From Dietzia sp. B32 (GTDB taxonomy: Bacteria > Actinomycetota > Actinomycetes > Mycobacteriales > Mycobacteriaceae): a stretch of 64,000 bases of DNA. Under the pieces are notes generated by a model that searched no databases, was not told the origin of the DNA, and saw only the letters and a program-made list of their open reading frames with translations. Of the stretch, positions 43,248 through 51,461 are shown piece by piece. Location of the stretch: the NCBI RefSeq assembly GCF_024732245.1, contig NZ_CP093845.1, positions 2,046,001-2,110,000 on the forward strand, read 5' to 3'. The position numbers and the translations under genes were made by a program. The stretch's first letter is position 1, and every line of letters starts with the position of its first letter.

Positions 43248-43281
43248 GCCCGCCGCCTCCGGCCCGCGGGGCCGTCGACGC

Positions 43282-44115
43282 TCAGCGGCGGCGTGCCACC
43301 GCCTTGCCGATCAACCGCGTCGAGCCGAGGAACGGCACGCGCGTGAAGCGCTTGGAGTACCAGAAGAACGTCGCCAGGGCGTCGGGCGTGATCACCACGC
43401 GCCGGGCCTCGATCCCGCGCACCGACCGCCGGGCGATGATCTCCGACGTCAACCTCGTCCGCGACAGCAGCGTGCGTGCCATCTCGTCCGCACGCGCGTC
43501 CTCACCGGACAGCGAGTCCGCCAATCCGGACTTGAAGAACTGCGGGCAGATCACCGACGTCGACACCCCGCGGGGCCGGAGCTCGGCGTCGAGGGTCTCC
43601 CCCAGCGCCACCGCGGCGGCCTTGGTCGCGTTGTACGCGCCCATCTGCGGGGCGTGCACCAGACCAGCGGCCGAGGCGGTGATGACCAGCCGGCCTCCCC
43701 GGCCCAGCTTGGGCGCGAGCGCCCGACAGCCTCGCACCACGCCGAGCAGGTTGATGTCCACGATCCGCCGCCACGACTCCATCGACGTGGACTCGAGCGG
43801 ACCGCCGATCGCGATACCGGCGTTGTTGACGAGGATGTCGAGCGAGTCGATCTCCGCGACGGCGGACTGCCAGTCCTCGTCGGAGGTCACGTCGAGTCGG
43901 CGGTAGGTCCACCGCCCCTGCAACCCCTGCACCGCGGGAGGGGGATCGGCGTGCACGTCGGTGAGGATCACCTCGTCACCGAGCGCGAGGTACTCCGTGG
44001 CCAGCGCCAGCCCCAGCCCCGACGCGGCGCCGGTGATGAACACTCGCCGGGCACCGCCCGGGGCGACTGCCCGCCCGGACCGATCGGCGCTCTTCCGTGG
44101 GAGAAATCGGCTCAT
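43282..44115 (-). CDS. SDR-family oxidoreductase (SadH-like)
   Basis: A 277-residue classical short-chain dehydrogenase: VFITGAASGLGLALATEYLA has TGxxxGxG, ILVNNAGIAIGGPLES NNAG, and MGAYNATKAAAVALG the Tyr-x-x-x-Lys. A longer C-terminus with a basic end (SKRFTRVPFLGSTRLIGKAV) suggests membrane association. It overlaps the monooxygenase stop (ATGA at 44112-44115). Position after a monooxygenase and next to an AraC regulator mirrors sadH (Rv3085) of the mycobacterial mymA locus; the match is by gene order and family, not a computed alignment. Confidence 0.75.
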   Translation of the reverse strand: MSRFLPRKSADRSGRAVAPGGARRVFITGAASGLGLALATEYLALGDEVILTDVHADPPPAVQGLQGRWTYRRLDVTSDEDWQSAVAEIDSLDILVNNAGIAIGGPLESTSMESWRRIVDINLLGVVRGCRALAPKLGRGGRLVITASAAGLVHAPQMGAYNATKAAAVALGETLDAELRPRGVSTSVICPQFFKSGLADSLSGEDARADEMARTLLSRTRLTSEIIARRSVRGIEARRVVITPDALATFFWYSKRFTRVPFLGSTRLIGKAVARRR

Positions 44116-45737
44116 GCTCGGGCCACCTCGTCGTCGTGGTCATGGTCGTCGTGGTCACGGTCGTCGTGGTCACGGTCGTCGTGGTCACGGTCGTCGTCGC
44201 GGTCGTCGTCGCTGCGGTCGGCGCCGTAACGGTCATCAACGCGGGCTCGGCGTGCGTCGGTGAGCTCCACGCGGTCCCCGAACGCCATCTCGCGGCGCTG
44301 GTCACCGAAAGCCAACTCGGGGATCTCCACCAGGAAGTTCTGGACGTACCGCCACGGCCGGGCGGTGCCCTGCTTGGGGAACTTGTGGCCGTCACGCTGG
44401 ATGTAGCCGGCGTCGAAGTCCAGCAGCAGCCGGTCGGCGGGCTCGCCCGGCAGCCGTGGCGCGTACACCGACTCGCCCGTCTTCCACAGTTTGACCATGT
44501 ATTGCGAGACCAGGTCGGCCCGCAGAGTCCAGGACGAGTTGATGTAGCCGACCGTGAAGCTGAAGTTGGGCACGCCCGCCAACATCATGCCGCGGTAGGT
44601 CGCGAGCGACGGGACGTCGAGAGCCTCGCCGTCGATGCTCAGCGTGCCGCCACCGAAGGCCTCGAGCTTGAGGCCGGTGGCGGTGATGATGACGTCGGCC
44701 TCGATTTCCTCCCCCGAGCGCAGGCGGATGCCGGTGTCGGTGAACCGGTCGATGTGTCCGGTCACCACCCGGGCGGCCCCACGCCGGATGGCCTGGAAGA
44801 TGTCCCCGTCGGGGGCCTTGCAGACGCGCTGGTCCCACGGCCGGTACGGAGGGGTGAAGTGCTCGTCGATCTGCTCGGTGGAGATGTAGCGCCGCTGCAT
44901 GAGCCGTAGGCCCGCCTTGAACAGCCAGGGCAACCGCTGGGCGATGACGAACTGGGCCGTGTCCCGCGCGCCGTGGTTGAGCCGCGCCGCCCGGTAGCTC
45001 CACGGCGCGGGGAGCAGTCGCCGCCACACCGCGCTGATGAGGTCCTTCTCCGGCAGCGGGCCGATGTAGCTGGGGGTGCGCTGGAGCATCGTCACGTCCG
45101 CGCCTCGCTCGGCGAGCGCCGGGACCAGCGTCACGGCCGTCGCGCCCGACCCGATCACCACGAACTTCCGGCCGTCGTACTCGAGGTCGTCGGGCCACTG
45201 CTGCGGGTGGATGATCTCGCCGCGGAAGTCCGCCTCCCCGGGGAACTCGGGACGGAACCCCTCGGTGTGCGAGTAGTAGCCGGAGCCGAAGTGGACGCGC
45301 CGGGCCCACACGGTGCGCGCGCCGGTATCGGTGACGCAGGTGACCCGGTACAGCTGGTGATCGCTGCGCCAGTCCGCGTCGGCCACCCAGGAGCGCAGGT
45401 GTAGGCGGTCGAGCGCGCCGGCCTCGCGGGCGGTGTCGCGGAGGTACTCCTTGATCTCCGCGCCGCTGCCGAGGGTCGATCCGTGCGGCCAGGGCCGGAA
45501 CGGGAACCCGAAGGTCGCCATGTCCGAGTCCGAGCGGATGCCGGGGTAGCGGAAGGTGTGCCAGGTGCCGCCCAGGTCGTCGTGGGCGTCGTGGATCTCC
45601 CACCGCCAGTCGGGGAACGCGCGGTGGACGTGGTGGGCCAGGTCGATGCCGGACAGCCCCGCGCCGACGATCAGCAGGTCCAGCGGGTCTCCGGGTGCTG
45701 CGCCCGGGCCCTCCGGACGATTCGTGGAACTAGTCAT
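44112..45737 (-). CDS. flavin-containing monooxygenase (MymA-like, Baeyer-Villiger type)
   Basis: A 541-residue FAD/NADPH monooxygenase. LLIVGAGLSGIDLAHHV is the FAD motif, FRGEIIHPQQWPDD the Baeyer-Villiger fingerprint (F-x-G-x3-H-x3-W), and VVIGSGATAVTLVPALAER the NADPH motif. The last 30 residues are Asp/His/Arg-rich and are encoded by four 15-bp repeats. It is first in an operon with the SDR gene. The ATG at 45737 lies 7 bases from a -10 TACCGT (minus strand), suggesting a leaderless transcript. By gene order it resembles M. tuberculosis mymA. Confidence 0.85.
   Translation of the reverse strand: MTSSTNRPEGPGAAPGDPLDLLIVGAGLSGIDLAHHVHRAFPDWRWEIHDAHDDLGGTWHTFRYPGIRSDSDMATFGFPFRPWPHGSTLGSGAEIKEYLRDTAREAGALDRLHLRSWVADADWRSDHQLYRVTCVTDTGARTVWARRVHFGSGYYSHTEGFRPEFPGEADFRGEIIHPQQWPDDLEYDGRKFVVIGSGATAVTLVPALAERGADVTMLQRTPSYIGPLPEKDLISAVWRRLLPAPWSYRAARLNHGARDTAQFVIAQRLPWLFKAGLRLMQRRYISTEQIDEHFTPPYRPWDQRVCKAPDGDIFQAIRRGAARVVTGHIDRFTDTGIRLRSGEEIEADVIITATGLKLEAFGGGTLSIDGEALDVPSLATYRGMMLAGVPNFSFTVGYINSSWTLRADLVSQYMVKLWKTGESVYAPRLPGEPADRLLLDFDAGYIQRDGHKFPKQGTARPWRYVQNFLVEIPELAFGDQRREMAFGDRVELTDARRARVDDRYGADRSDDDRDDDRDHDDRDHDDRDHDDHDHDDEVARA
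44131..44202. repeat. 15-bp tandem repeats encoding the Asp/His-rich tail
   Basis: Units of TCGTCGTGGTCACGG (the first with CATGG) occupy 44131-44145, 44146-44160, 44161-44175 and 44176-44190, then decay. They encode repeats of the type HDDRD at the C-terminus of the monooxygenase. Confidence 0.9.
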
Positions 45738-45744
45738 GACCGGT

Positions 45745-45750
45745 ACGGTA
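45745..45750 (-). promoter_or_regulatory. -10 element for the MymA-like monooxygenase
   Basis: Minus-strand TACCGT ends 7 bases before the ATG at 45737, with no ribosome site between. The matching -35 position falls at about 45768-45773, where the consensus is poor, implying a need for an activator. Confidence 0.5.
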
Positions 45751-45771
45751 TCCGCCCACGGCGACCCGGTC

Positions 45772-45809
45772 TTGCTCGAATGCGCCAATAAGTTGCTCTA
45801 TCGCGCCAA
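45772..45809. promoter_or_regulatory. AraC/VirS-type direct-repeat operator
   Basis: TTGCTCGAATGCGCCAA (45772-45788) and TTGCTCTATCGCGCCAA (45793-45809) match at 14 of 17 bases and are spaced 21 bp apart. This is the geometry of AraC-family activator sites; the near repeat reaches the -35 of the leftward promoter (45768-45773), the class II arrangement. The neighbouring AraC regulator is the obvious candidate. Confidence 0.65.
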
Positions 45810-45827
45810 GTGCCGCAGGGTGACTCC

Positions 45828-46865
45828 ATGGCGTTCATCCGATCGGCCGGCCTGCGCGGGGTCCGGCAGGTGGTCACCGAACTCGGCGGTGACCCCGATG
45901 ACCTGGCCCGCCGGTCCGGGTTGCCGGGCGGCGCCCTCGACAGCGACGAGATCCTGGTGGAGGACCTGTCGATCGCCCTCCTGCTGGAGACCGCTGCCGC
46001 GGAACTCGGGTGCCCGGACCTGGGATTGCGCGTGGCCGGGCACCAGGATCTCGACATGCTGGGCCCGGTCGCCGTGGCCGTGAAGAACGCGCGGACCACC
46101 ACCCAGGCACTGGAGATGACCTCGAAGTACCTGTTCTTCCACTCCCGCTCGATCGAGATCACCGTGGTGCCCGATCCGCGCGACGAGGCCGACGTCCTCG
46201 GGGTGCGGTTCGGCTACCGGGAACCCGGGCAGCTCATCCCTCCGCAGACAGTGGATCTCGTCCTGCTCTTCCTCCATCGCGCCATGCGCAGCGTGCTCGG
46301 CGGCGACTACGGCCTGCTGGCGGTCGAGTTGCCCAATCCGCTCAACACCGATGCCGCGCGGTACGAATCACTCTTCGGCGCCCCGGTCACGCCGTCGGCC
46401 CCCGCCGCGGTGCTGCGCGTGCCCTCCTCGCTGCTGGGCCGCCCCATCTCGGGCGGCGACGACGCGGTCCAGCAGCTCGCACTGCGGTATCTGGACCAGC
46501 ACCTGCCCGAGGACCGGCGGACCATGACCGAGCGGACCCGCACGGTGTTGCACCAGTCCCTCGACACCGGCACCTCGTCGCTGCCGCAGGTCGCCAGGCT
46601 GCTCTCCGTCTCCCCGCGGACGCTGCAGCGCGGGCTGGCCGGGGAGGGCACGAGCTTCGCGACCCTGCGGGACGAGGCCCGCCGCGACATCGCCGCGCGA
46701 CTGCTCACCACCACCGAGATCCCGCTCTCCCAGATCGCCTCGGCCCTGGCACTCGGGGACGCCACGACGTTCAGCCAGTACGCCCGACGGTGGTGGGGGA
46801 TGACGGCGCGCGAGTTCAGGCACGGACGCACGACCTCACCAGGGGTGGGACAATCACGGACATGA
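45828..46865 (+). CDS. AraC-family regulator (VirS-like)
   Basis: A 345-residue regulator. The N-terminal about 220 residues match the ligand-binding AraC_N-type (PF12625) domain; TSSLPQVARLLSVSPRTLQR and ATTFSQYARRWWGMTAREF are the two helix-turn-helix units of the C-terminal AraC domain. Divergent from the monooxygenase by 90 bases, in which two direct repeats lie. This mirrors virS next to mymA. ATG at 45828 is the start. The stop overlaps the TetR gene's ATG (ATGA), so the two regulators are cotranscribed. Confidence 0.85.
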   Translation: MAFIRSAGLRGVRQVVTELGGDPDDLARRSGLPGGALDSDEILVEDLSIALLLETAAAELGCPDLGLRVAGHQDLDMLGPVAVAVKNARTTTQALEMTSKYLFFHSRSIEITVVPDPRDEADVLGVRFGYREPGQLIPPQTVDLVLLFLHRAMRSVLGGDYGLLAVELPNPLNTDAARYESLFGAPVTPSAPAAVLRVPSSLLGRPISGGDDAVQQLALRYLDQHLPEDRRTMTERTRTVLHQSLDTGTSSLPQVARLLSVSPRTLQRGLAGEGTSFATLRDEARRDIAARLLTTTEIPLSQIASALALGDATTFSQYARRWWGMTAREFRHGRTTSPGVGQSRT

Positions 46866-47524
46866 GCGACACCTCCGCGTCAGATCCGCTGGCGATGTTG
46901 CGTTCCGGACGCGGACTCCCGGACGACACGGCGATCGACGACCCGATCCGCGAGCAGCTCCTCGACGCGGCGGCAGCCCAGTTCGAGAGCGTCGGTATCG
47001 CACGGTCCACGATGAACGACATCACGCGACGGGCGGGCCTGGCACGGATGACGCTGTACCGGCGGTTCGCGAACAAGCAGGAACTGGTCGAGGCGACCCT
47101 GCTCAGGGAGGCCGCGTGGTTCCTCGCCGACCTGCAGCGCGAGATCGACGCCCACGAGACCATCGAGGACAAACTCACCGAGGGCTTCGCCTTCACCGTC
47201 GAGGCGCTGCGCGACCACGATCTGCTCAACCGCCTCCTGGAGACCGAGCCCGAGGCGACCGTCCCCCATTTCACCGTGCAGGGCGCGCCCCTCATCACCG
47301 CGGCCGCGCACTTCCTCGCCGCGGAGATCTCCCGGGCCGCCCCTGACGAGCGGAGCGACCAGGAGGTGTTGGTGGTGGCGGAACTGACCGCCCGGCTGGT
47401 CGTGTCCTTCGTGCTCACGCCGTCGACGACCATCGATCTGGACGACCCGGAGGTCTCCCGGGCCTTCGCGCGGAACCACCTCGGGCCACTGCTCGGCGGG
47501 TCCGCCCTCCAATCGGGTCCCTGA
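46862..47524 (+). CDS. TetR-family regulator
   Basis: A 220-residue TetR-type repressor. AAAAQFESVGIARSTMNDIT and AGLARMTLYRRFANKQELVE make the N-terminal helix-turn-helix (about residues 35-75); the C-terminal helical ligand domain is not conserved enough to name a ligand. It is coupled to the AraC gene. The next gene, downstream by 432 bases, has a strong promoter with an inverted repeat just below it, which this TetR could bind, though self-regulation is equally possible. Confidence 0.8.
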   Translation: MSDTSASDPLAMLRSGRGLPDDTAIDDPIREQLLDAAAAQFESVGIARSTMNDITRRAGLARMTLYRRFANKQELVEATLLREAAWFLADLQREIDAHETIEDKLTEGFAFTVEALRDHDLLNRLLETEPEATVPHFTVQGAPLITAAAHFLAAEISRAAPDERSDQEVLVVAELTARLVVSFVLTPSTTIDLDDPEVSRAFARNHLGPLLGGSALQSGP

Positions 47525-47648
47525 GCAGCAGCGCCGACGCGTAGCGCCGGCGGCGTCCGCGTCCGCGAACCCCGGCCCCGCCTCCTGCGCCGGTCCGCCC
47601 CTCGGAATGCGATCCGCCCCCGCCGTTTCCGCCGCCCACTTCGATTCA

Positions 47649-47704
47649 CCCTTCTGATTTCCATGCGCGCGCGGGGGCCCGCGGGTGGATGGAAATCAGA
47701 GGGG
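47649..47704. repeat. palindrome with 16-bp arms
   Basis: CCCTTCTGATTTCCAT (47649-47664) pairs with the sequence at 47689-47704 with one G-T wobble, around a GC-rich 24-base loop. It is 125 bases past the TetR stop and could be its terminator, although it is unlike the others in the window. Confidence 0.75.
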
Positions 47705-47834
47705 CGGATCGGCGCGAGCCCTGGAGAATCCCGCCGCGCACCGCCAGCTGGCGAAGCCCGTCCCAGCGCGGCGCCGAACCACGGGCGCAACCCCGCCGGG
47801 GCGTGTGCGAAGCCGATCAGACCCTCATGACTGC

Positions 47835-47863
47835 TTGACGAAACGCACCCCCATGTCTAGCGT
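47835..47863 (+). promoter_or_regulatory. SigA-type promoter for the diiron oxygenase operon
   Basis: TTGACG (47835-47840), a 17-base spacer and TAGCGT (47858-47863, fitting TAnnnT) are an unusually complete actinobacterial housekeeping promoter. The transcript would have a leader of about 85 bases. Confidence 0.7.
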
Positions 47864-47865
47864 CA

Positions 47866-47898
47866 GAGACAGATAGATCGCGGATGTCTCTCTGTCTC
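47866..47898. promoter_or_regulatory. inverted-repeat operator candidate
   Basis: GAGACAGA (47866-47873) and TCTGTCTC (47891-47898) are perfect 8-bp arms 17 bases apart, immediately after the -10. A repressor here would block the promoter; the TetR protein encoded just upstream is a candidate. Confidence 0.55.
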
Positions 47899-47956
47899 AT
47901 CCGCATCCGAGGATCCACGCTCACGGCCCCACCGGCCGGTGACCGGAAGGATGATC

Positions 47957-48952
47957 ATGTCCGCTGCAGCCCCCGCACCCGCCCCGTCCGCGAGTCGCGA
48001 ACAGTACGAGGACACGCTCCGTCGGCTGTCACACGCTTCGGTTCACCGCAGCTTCGACCCCTTCAAGGACATCCCCTGGGACCACCCCGACTTCGAAGTG
48101 GACCCCACCGACGAGCGGTGGGTCCTGCCCGCCGGAATCGATCCCCTGGGCGGTCATCCCTGGTACAAGAGCCTGCCGCTCGAGAAGCAGATCGCGATCG
48201 GCCTGTGGCGTCAGGCCAACGTCATGAAGGTCGGCCTGCAGTTCGAGAACATCCTCATCCGCGGGATCATGCAGTACGTCTTCAAGGCGGACAACGGTTC
48301 GGAGGAGTTCCGGTACCTCACCCACGAGGCCACCGAGGAGTGCCACCACACCCAGATGTTCCAGCAGGGCGTCAACCGGATCGGCGCGGACGTCCCGGGA
48401 ATGCCCGGGTGGATGCGCCGTCTCTCGCCGGTGCTCCCGCTGGCCGCCGGCCGCTTTCCCGTCGCGTTCTTCATCGGCGTCCTCGCCGGCGAGGAGCCCA
48501 TCGACCACACGCAGAAGCAGGTCCTGCGGAACTCGGACTCCCTCCCGCCGGTGCTCTCGCGGATCATGGAGATCCACGTGGCGGAAGAGGCCCGGCACAT
48601 CTCGTTCGCGCACACCTACGTCGCACGCAACGCCCCTCGGCTCTCCCGGGGCGACAAGTACGTGGTCTCGCTGCTCTTCCCCGTGATCATGCGGGTGTTG
48701 TGCGACGCGATCCTCAAGCCCACCAAGGAGTTCCGCGAGACGTTCGACATCCCGGACGAGGTGGTCCGGGAACTCTACTGGGACAGCCCCGAGTCGCAGC
48801 GGTTCCTGTCCGACCTGTTCGGGGACGTCCGCATGCTCGCCGAGGACTCGGGCCTGATGAACCCGGCCGCGCGTCGGGTGTGGAAGGCGCTGAAGATCGA
48901 CGGTCGCCCGTCCCGGTACCGCGGCGAGCCGCCCGTGGCGTTCCGCGACTAG
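47957..48952 (+). CDS. AurF-like diiron oxygenase
   Basis: A 331-residue non-haem diiron protein. LTHEATEECHHTQMFQQGV and IMEIHVAEEARHISFAH give two E-x-x-H/E-E-x-x-H clusters of the AurF (p-aminobenzoate N-oxygenase) family. Such enzymes oxidise aromatic amines with O2 and electrons from a reductase. ATG 47957 is placed 6 bases after GGAAGG. It is 11 bases before a ferredoxin-fused NADP reductase gene. As far as I recall, the same pairing (Rv0885-Rv0886/fprB) occurs in mycobacteria. The substrate is unknown. Confidence 0.8.
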   Translation: MSAAAPAPAPSASREQYEDTLRRLSHASVHRSFDPFKDIPWDHPDFEVDPTDERWVLPAGIDPLGGHPWYKSLPLEKQIAIGLWRQANVMKVGLQFENILIRGIMQYVFKADNGSEEFRYLTHEATEECHHTQMFQQGVNRIGADVPGMPGWMRRLSPVLPLAAGRFPVAFFIGVLAGEEPIDHTQKQVLRNSDSLPPVLSRIMEIHVAEEARHISFAHTYVARNAPRLSRGDKYVVSLLFPVIMRVLCDAILKPTKEFRETFDIPDEVVRELYWDSPESQRFLSDLFGDVRMLAEDSGLMNPAARRVWKALKIDGRPSRYRGEPPVAFRD

Positions 48953-48963
48953 GCCCGCCCGCC

Positions 48964-50532
48964 ATGCCCCACGTCATCACGCAGGCCTGCTGCGCCGACG
49001 CCTCGTGCGTCCACGCCTGCCCGGTCAACTGCATCCACCCGACACCCGACGAGCCCGATTTCGCCACCGCCGAGATGCTGTACATCGACCCGGTGTCCTG
49101 CGTGGACTGCGGCGCCTGCGTGGGGGCGTGCCCGGTCGGCGCGATCGTGCCGCACACCGCGTTGGCCCCCGAACAGCAGGACTTCCTCGGCATCAACGAG
49201 GCCCTGACCGGGACCGACCGCCCGGCCAGGCCCCAGGCGCGGGTGCCCACGCTCGTGCGCCTGGGCCCCACGCGGACGACGCTCCGGGTGGCCGTGGTGG
49301 GCGCCGGCCCGGCCGCGCTGTACGCGGCCGACGAACTGCTCCGCCAGCCCGGGGTGGAGGTGACGGTGTTCGACCGTCTGCCCGTCCCCCACGGGCTCGC
49401 CCGGCACGGCGTGGCCCCCGACCACACCGACACCCGCGCCGTCGCGGACCTGTTCACCGCGATCGAGGACCAGCCCGGCTTCACCTACCGACTCGGGGTG
49501 AACATCGGCGAGGACGTCACCACCGAGGAGTTGGCGGCCCACCACCACGCGGTCGTGTACGCGACCGGTGCGGGCACGGACCGACCCCTGGACATCCCGG
49601 GGGTCGACCTGCCCGGGAGCACGTCGGCGACGCAGGTCGTGGGGTGGTACAACGATCACCCCGACCATGCCGACGCCCACGTCCCGTTGGATCACGAGCG
49701 GGCGGTGATCGTCGGCAACGGCAACGTGGCGCTGGACGTGGCCCGGATCCTGGCCACCGACCCGGAGCGGCTCGCCGGCACCTCCATCGCACGCCACGCG
49801 CTGGAGGCGCTGCGCGGCAGCAGGGTCCGCGAGGTGGTGGTGCTCGGCCGCCGCGGCCCCGAGCACGCGGCGTTCACCCTGCCCGAGCTGGTCGGACTGG
49901 CCGCCCGTGACGACATCGACCTGCGCATCGACGCCCCCGGCGGCATCGACCCGGCCGCCGCGACCACCCGCCAGGGCCGCCTGAAGCTGGAATACCTCGC
50001 GCGGATCGCCGCCCGTTCGCACGACACCGCGGACGGGCCCCCGCAGACTCCCCCGCGCCGCCGGATCATCCTCCGGTTCCGGACCGCACCCCTGGAGGTC
50101 ACGGGCTCCTCTCGTGCCGAGGGCCTGCGGGTGGCGCGGACGGAACTCGCCACAGGCGCCGACGGCCGGGTCCACGCCGTGCCCCGTCCGGACTCCGAGG
50201 AGACCATCGCGGCGGGACTGGTGTTGGGCTCGGTGGGGTACCGGGGCGTCGAGGTGCCCGGGGTGCCGTTCGACCCGGAGACCTCGACCATCCCGCACCG
50301 CGGTGGCCGCGTACTGGACGGCGTCGGTGGGCGCGAGCTGCCCGGACTGTACGTGGTGGGTTGGATCAAGCGGGGCCCGCGCGGGTTCATCGGCTCCAAC
50401 AAGACGTGCGCGCGCGAGACGGTCAACGCCCTGCTCGCCGATGCGAACGAGGGTCGTCTGCCCACTCCGGGCCCGGCGGCGCGTTTCGAGGAGTTGCTCC
50501 GGAGCCGCCGCCCGGCCCCGGCGACCGTATAG
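48964..50532 (+). CDS. fprB: ferredoxin/ferredoxin-NADP reductase fusion (FprB-like)
   Basis: A 522-residue protein: residues 1-65 are a 7Fe/8Fe ferredoxin (CCADASCVHACPVNC and CVDCGACVGACPVGA), then an adrenodoxin-reductase-like FAD/NADP domain with VAVVGAGPAALYAADELL, AVIVGNGNVALDVARIL and GWIKRGPRGFIGSNKTCA. It should pass electrons from NADPH through its own Fe-S domain to an acceptor, here very likely the AurF-like diiron enzyme encoded 11 bases upstream. FprB of M. tuberculosis has the same fusion. The C-terminal stretch after residue 440 is basic. Confidence 0.9.
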   Translation: MPHVITQACCADASCVHACPVNCIHPTPDEPDFATAEMLYIDPVSCVDCGACVGACPVGAIVPHTALAPEQQDFLGINEALTGTDRPARPQARVPTLVRLGPTRTTLRVAVVGAGPAALYAADELLRQPGVEVTVFDRLPVPHGLARHGVAPDHTDTRAVADLFTAIEDQPGFTYRLGVNIGEDVTTEELAAHHHAVVYATGAGTDRPLDIPGVDLPGSTSATQVVGWYNDHPDHADAHVPLDHERAVIVGNGNVALDVARILATDPERLAGTSIARHALEALRGSRVREVVVLGRRGPEHAAFTLPELVGLAARDDIDLRIDAPGGIDPAAATTRQGRLKLEYLARIAARSHDTADGPPQTPPRRRIILRFRTAPLEVTGSSRAEGLRVARTELATGADGRVHAVPRPDSEETIAAGLVLGSVGYRGVEVPGVPFDPETSTIPHRGGRVLDGVGGRELPGLYVVGWIKRGPRGFIGSNKTCARETVNALLADANEGRLPTPGPAARFEELLRSRRPAPATV

Positions 50533-50546
50533 GCGTACCGAATCGC

Positions 50547-51323
50547 TCAGGCGGCCTGCTCCTGCGCGACCCGGTCCGCGATGACCCGCGCGAGCCGACC
50601 CAGCGGGGAGGCACCGTCGCCGTCGGCCTCGTACCGCGCCGCGTACCCGGCGTCGCGATAGGTCGTCAGGGTGTCGGTGGCGTCGTCGAGCTGACGGAGC
50701 AGATGCGGTGACCACAGCGCCGGGTTGTTCACGACGTGCAGCCGCAGGGCGAACCTGGTCCGGGTGTCGGGGAGGTTCTCGAGCAGGTCGTCGTACACCT
50801 GGGCGGGTGTCAGGGTCGAGTCCCTCACCGCCCCGCGCAGCAGATTCGTCGGCTGCACCCCGCTCAGCGGGTCGCCCGACACGGACAGCCAGTGCGTGCG
50901 TTCGGGGATCGGGCCTCGCCGCAGTCCCGCCACGCCCTGCCCGCCCGGGTCCGACGTTCCGACGAGCCAGCGGTCGCTCGGTCGGAACGGGTCCGCGACC
51001 AGTCCCACCGCCACGACCCGGTCCAGATCCTCGGGATGCGCGTCCATCCAGTCGTGGATCACGCGGGTCCCGCAGCAGGCGCCGATGAGCACGAGGTCGT
51101 CGGACGGATGGAGCCTCACGAGTCGGTTGAGGTCAGCCACCCCCGCCGCGGCCGAGGACTCCCAGGTGTGTGACCGACGGCGCCCGACCGCGCCCGGAGC
51201 CGGCCACTGCACACGGACGGCCTCCCGGGCACCGGTCAAGCCGAGCAGATCCTCGACGAACCTGCCGAGGATCGCCGAGGTCTGACGATATCCGCCGTCG
51301 CTGTCCGCGATGAGTATCCGCAC
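50547..51323 (-). CDS. alpha/beta-hydrolase-like protein with a Cys at the nucleophile site
   Basis: A 258-residue protein with a cutinase/LysB-like layout. VLIGACCGTRVIHDW has the nucleophile elbow G-A-C-C-G with Cys83 in the usual Ser place, and VGLVADPFRPSDRWLVGTS and THWLSVSGDPL follow as in LysB-type sequences. Cys is the nucleophile in dienelactone hydrolases, so the enzyme may be active or degenerate. No signal peptide is visible. GTG at 51323 follows GGGGGGTC. It is convergent with the fprB gene 14 bases away. AT-rich DNA at 51360-51460 holds its promoter. Confidence 0.6.
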   Translation of the reverse strand: MRILIADSDGGYRQTSAILGRFVEDLLGLTGAREAVRVQWPAPGAVGRRRSHTWESSAAAGVADLNRLVRLHPSDDLVLIGACCGTRVIHDWMDAHPEDLDRVVAVGLVADPFRPSDRWLVGTSDPGGQGVAGLRRGPIPERTHWLSVSGDPLSGVQPTNLLRGAVRDSTLTPAQVYDDLLENLPDTRTRFALRLHVVNNPALWSPHLLRQLDDATDTLTTYRDAGYAARYEADGDGASPLGRLARVIADRVAQEQAA

Positions 51324-51461
51324 GTGTGACCCCCCAGCCGCCTTGCGCCGGAGCCGCAAGATTGATGTGACAACTTCAGTGTCATATGAACGGCTGACAA
51401 AAGGGGGAGATGAAAGATAAATGTTTCGTATCAATACGCTTGTACTGCTGGAGGAGTCGTC

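Larger units (their letters stand above)
47525..47956. other. 432-base intergenic region
   Basis: No gene is supported here. It holds a palindrome (47649-47704), and near its right end a SigA-like promoter (47835-47863) and an inverted-repeat operator candidate (47866-47898) for the diiron oxygenase operon. Confidence 0.8.

Noticed and set aside
44131-44202. Direct repeats as a CRISPR-like array or operator
   Set aside because: The 15-bp units are contiguous without spacers and are in frame with the monooxygenase C-terminus.
47884-48950. Reading frame upstream of and fused to the ferredoxin-reductase gene
   Set aside because: It is the shadow of the AurF-like gene; the ferredoxin motif starts at the ATG at 48964.
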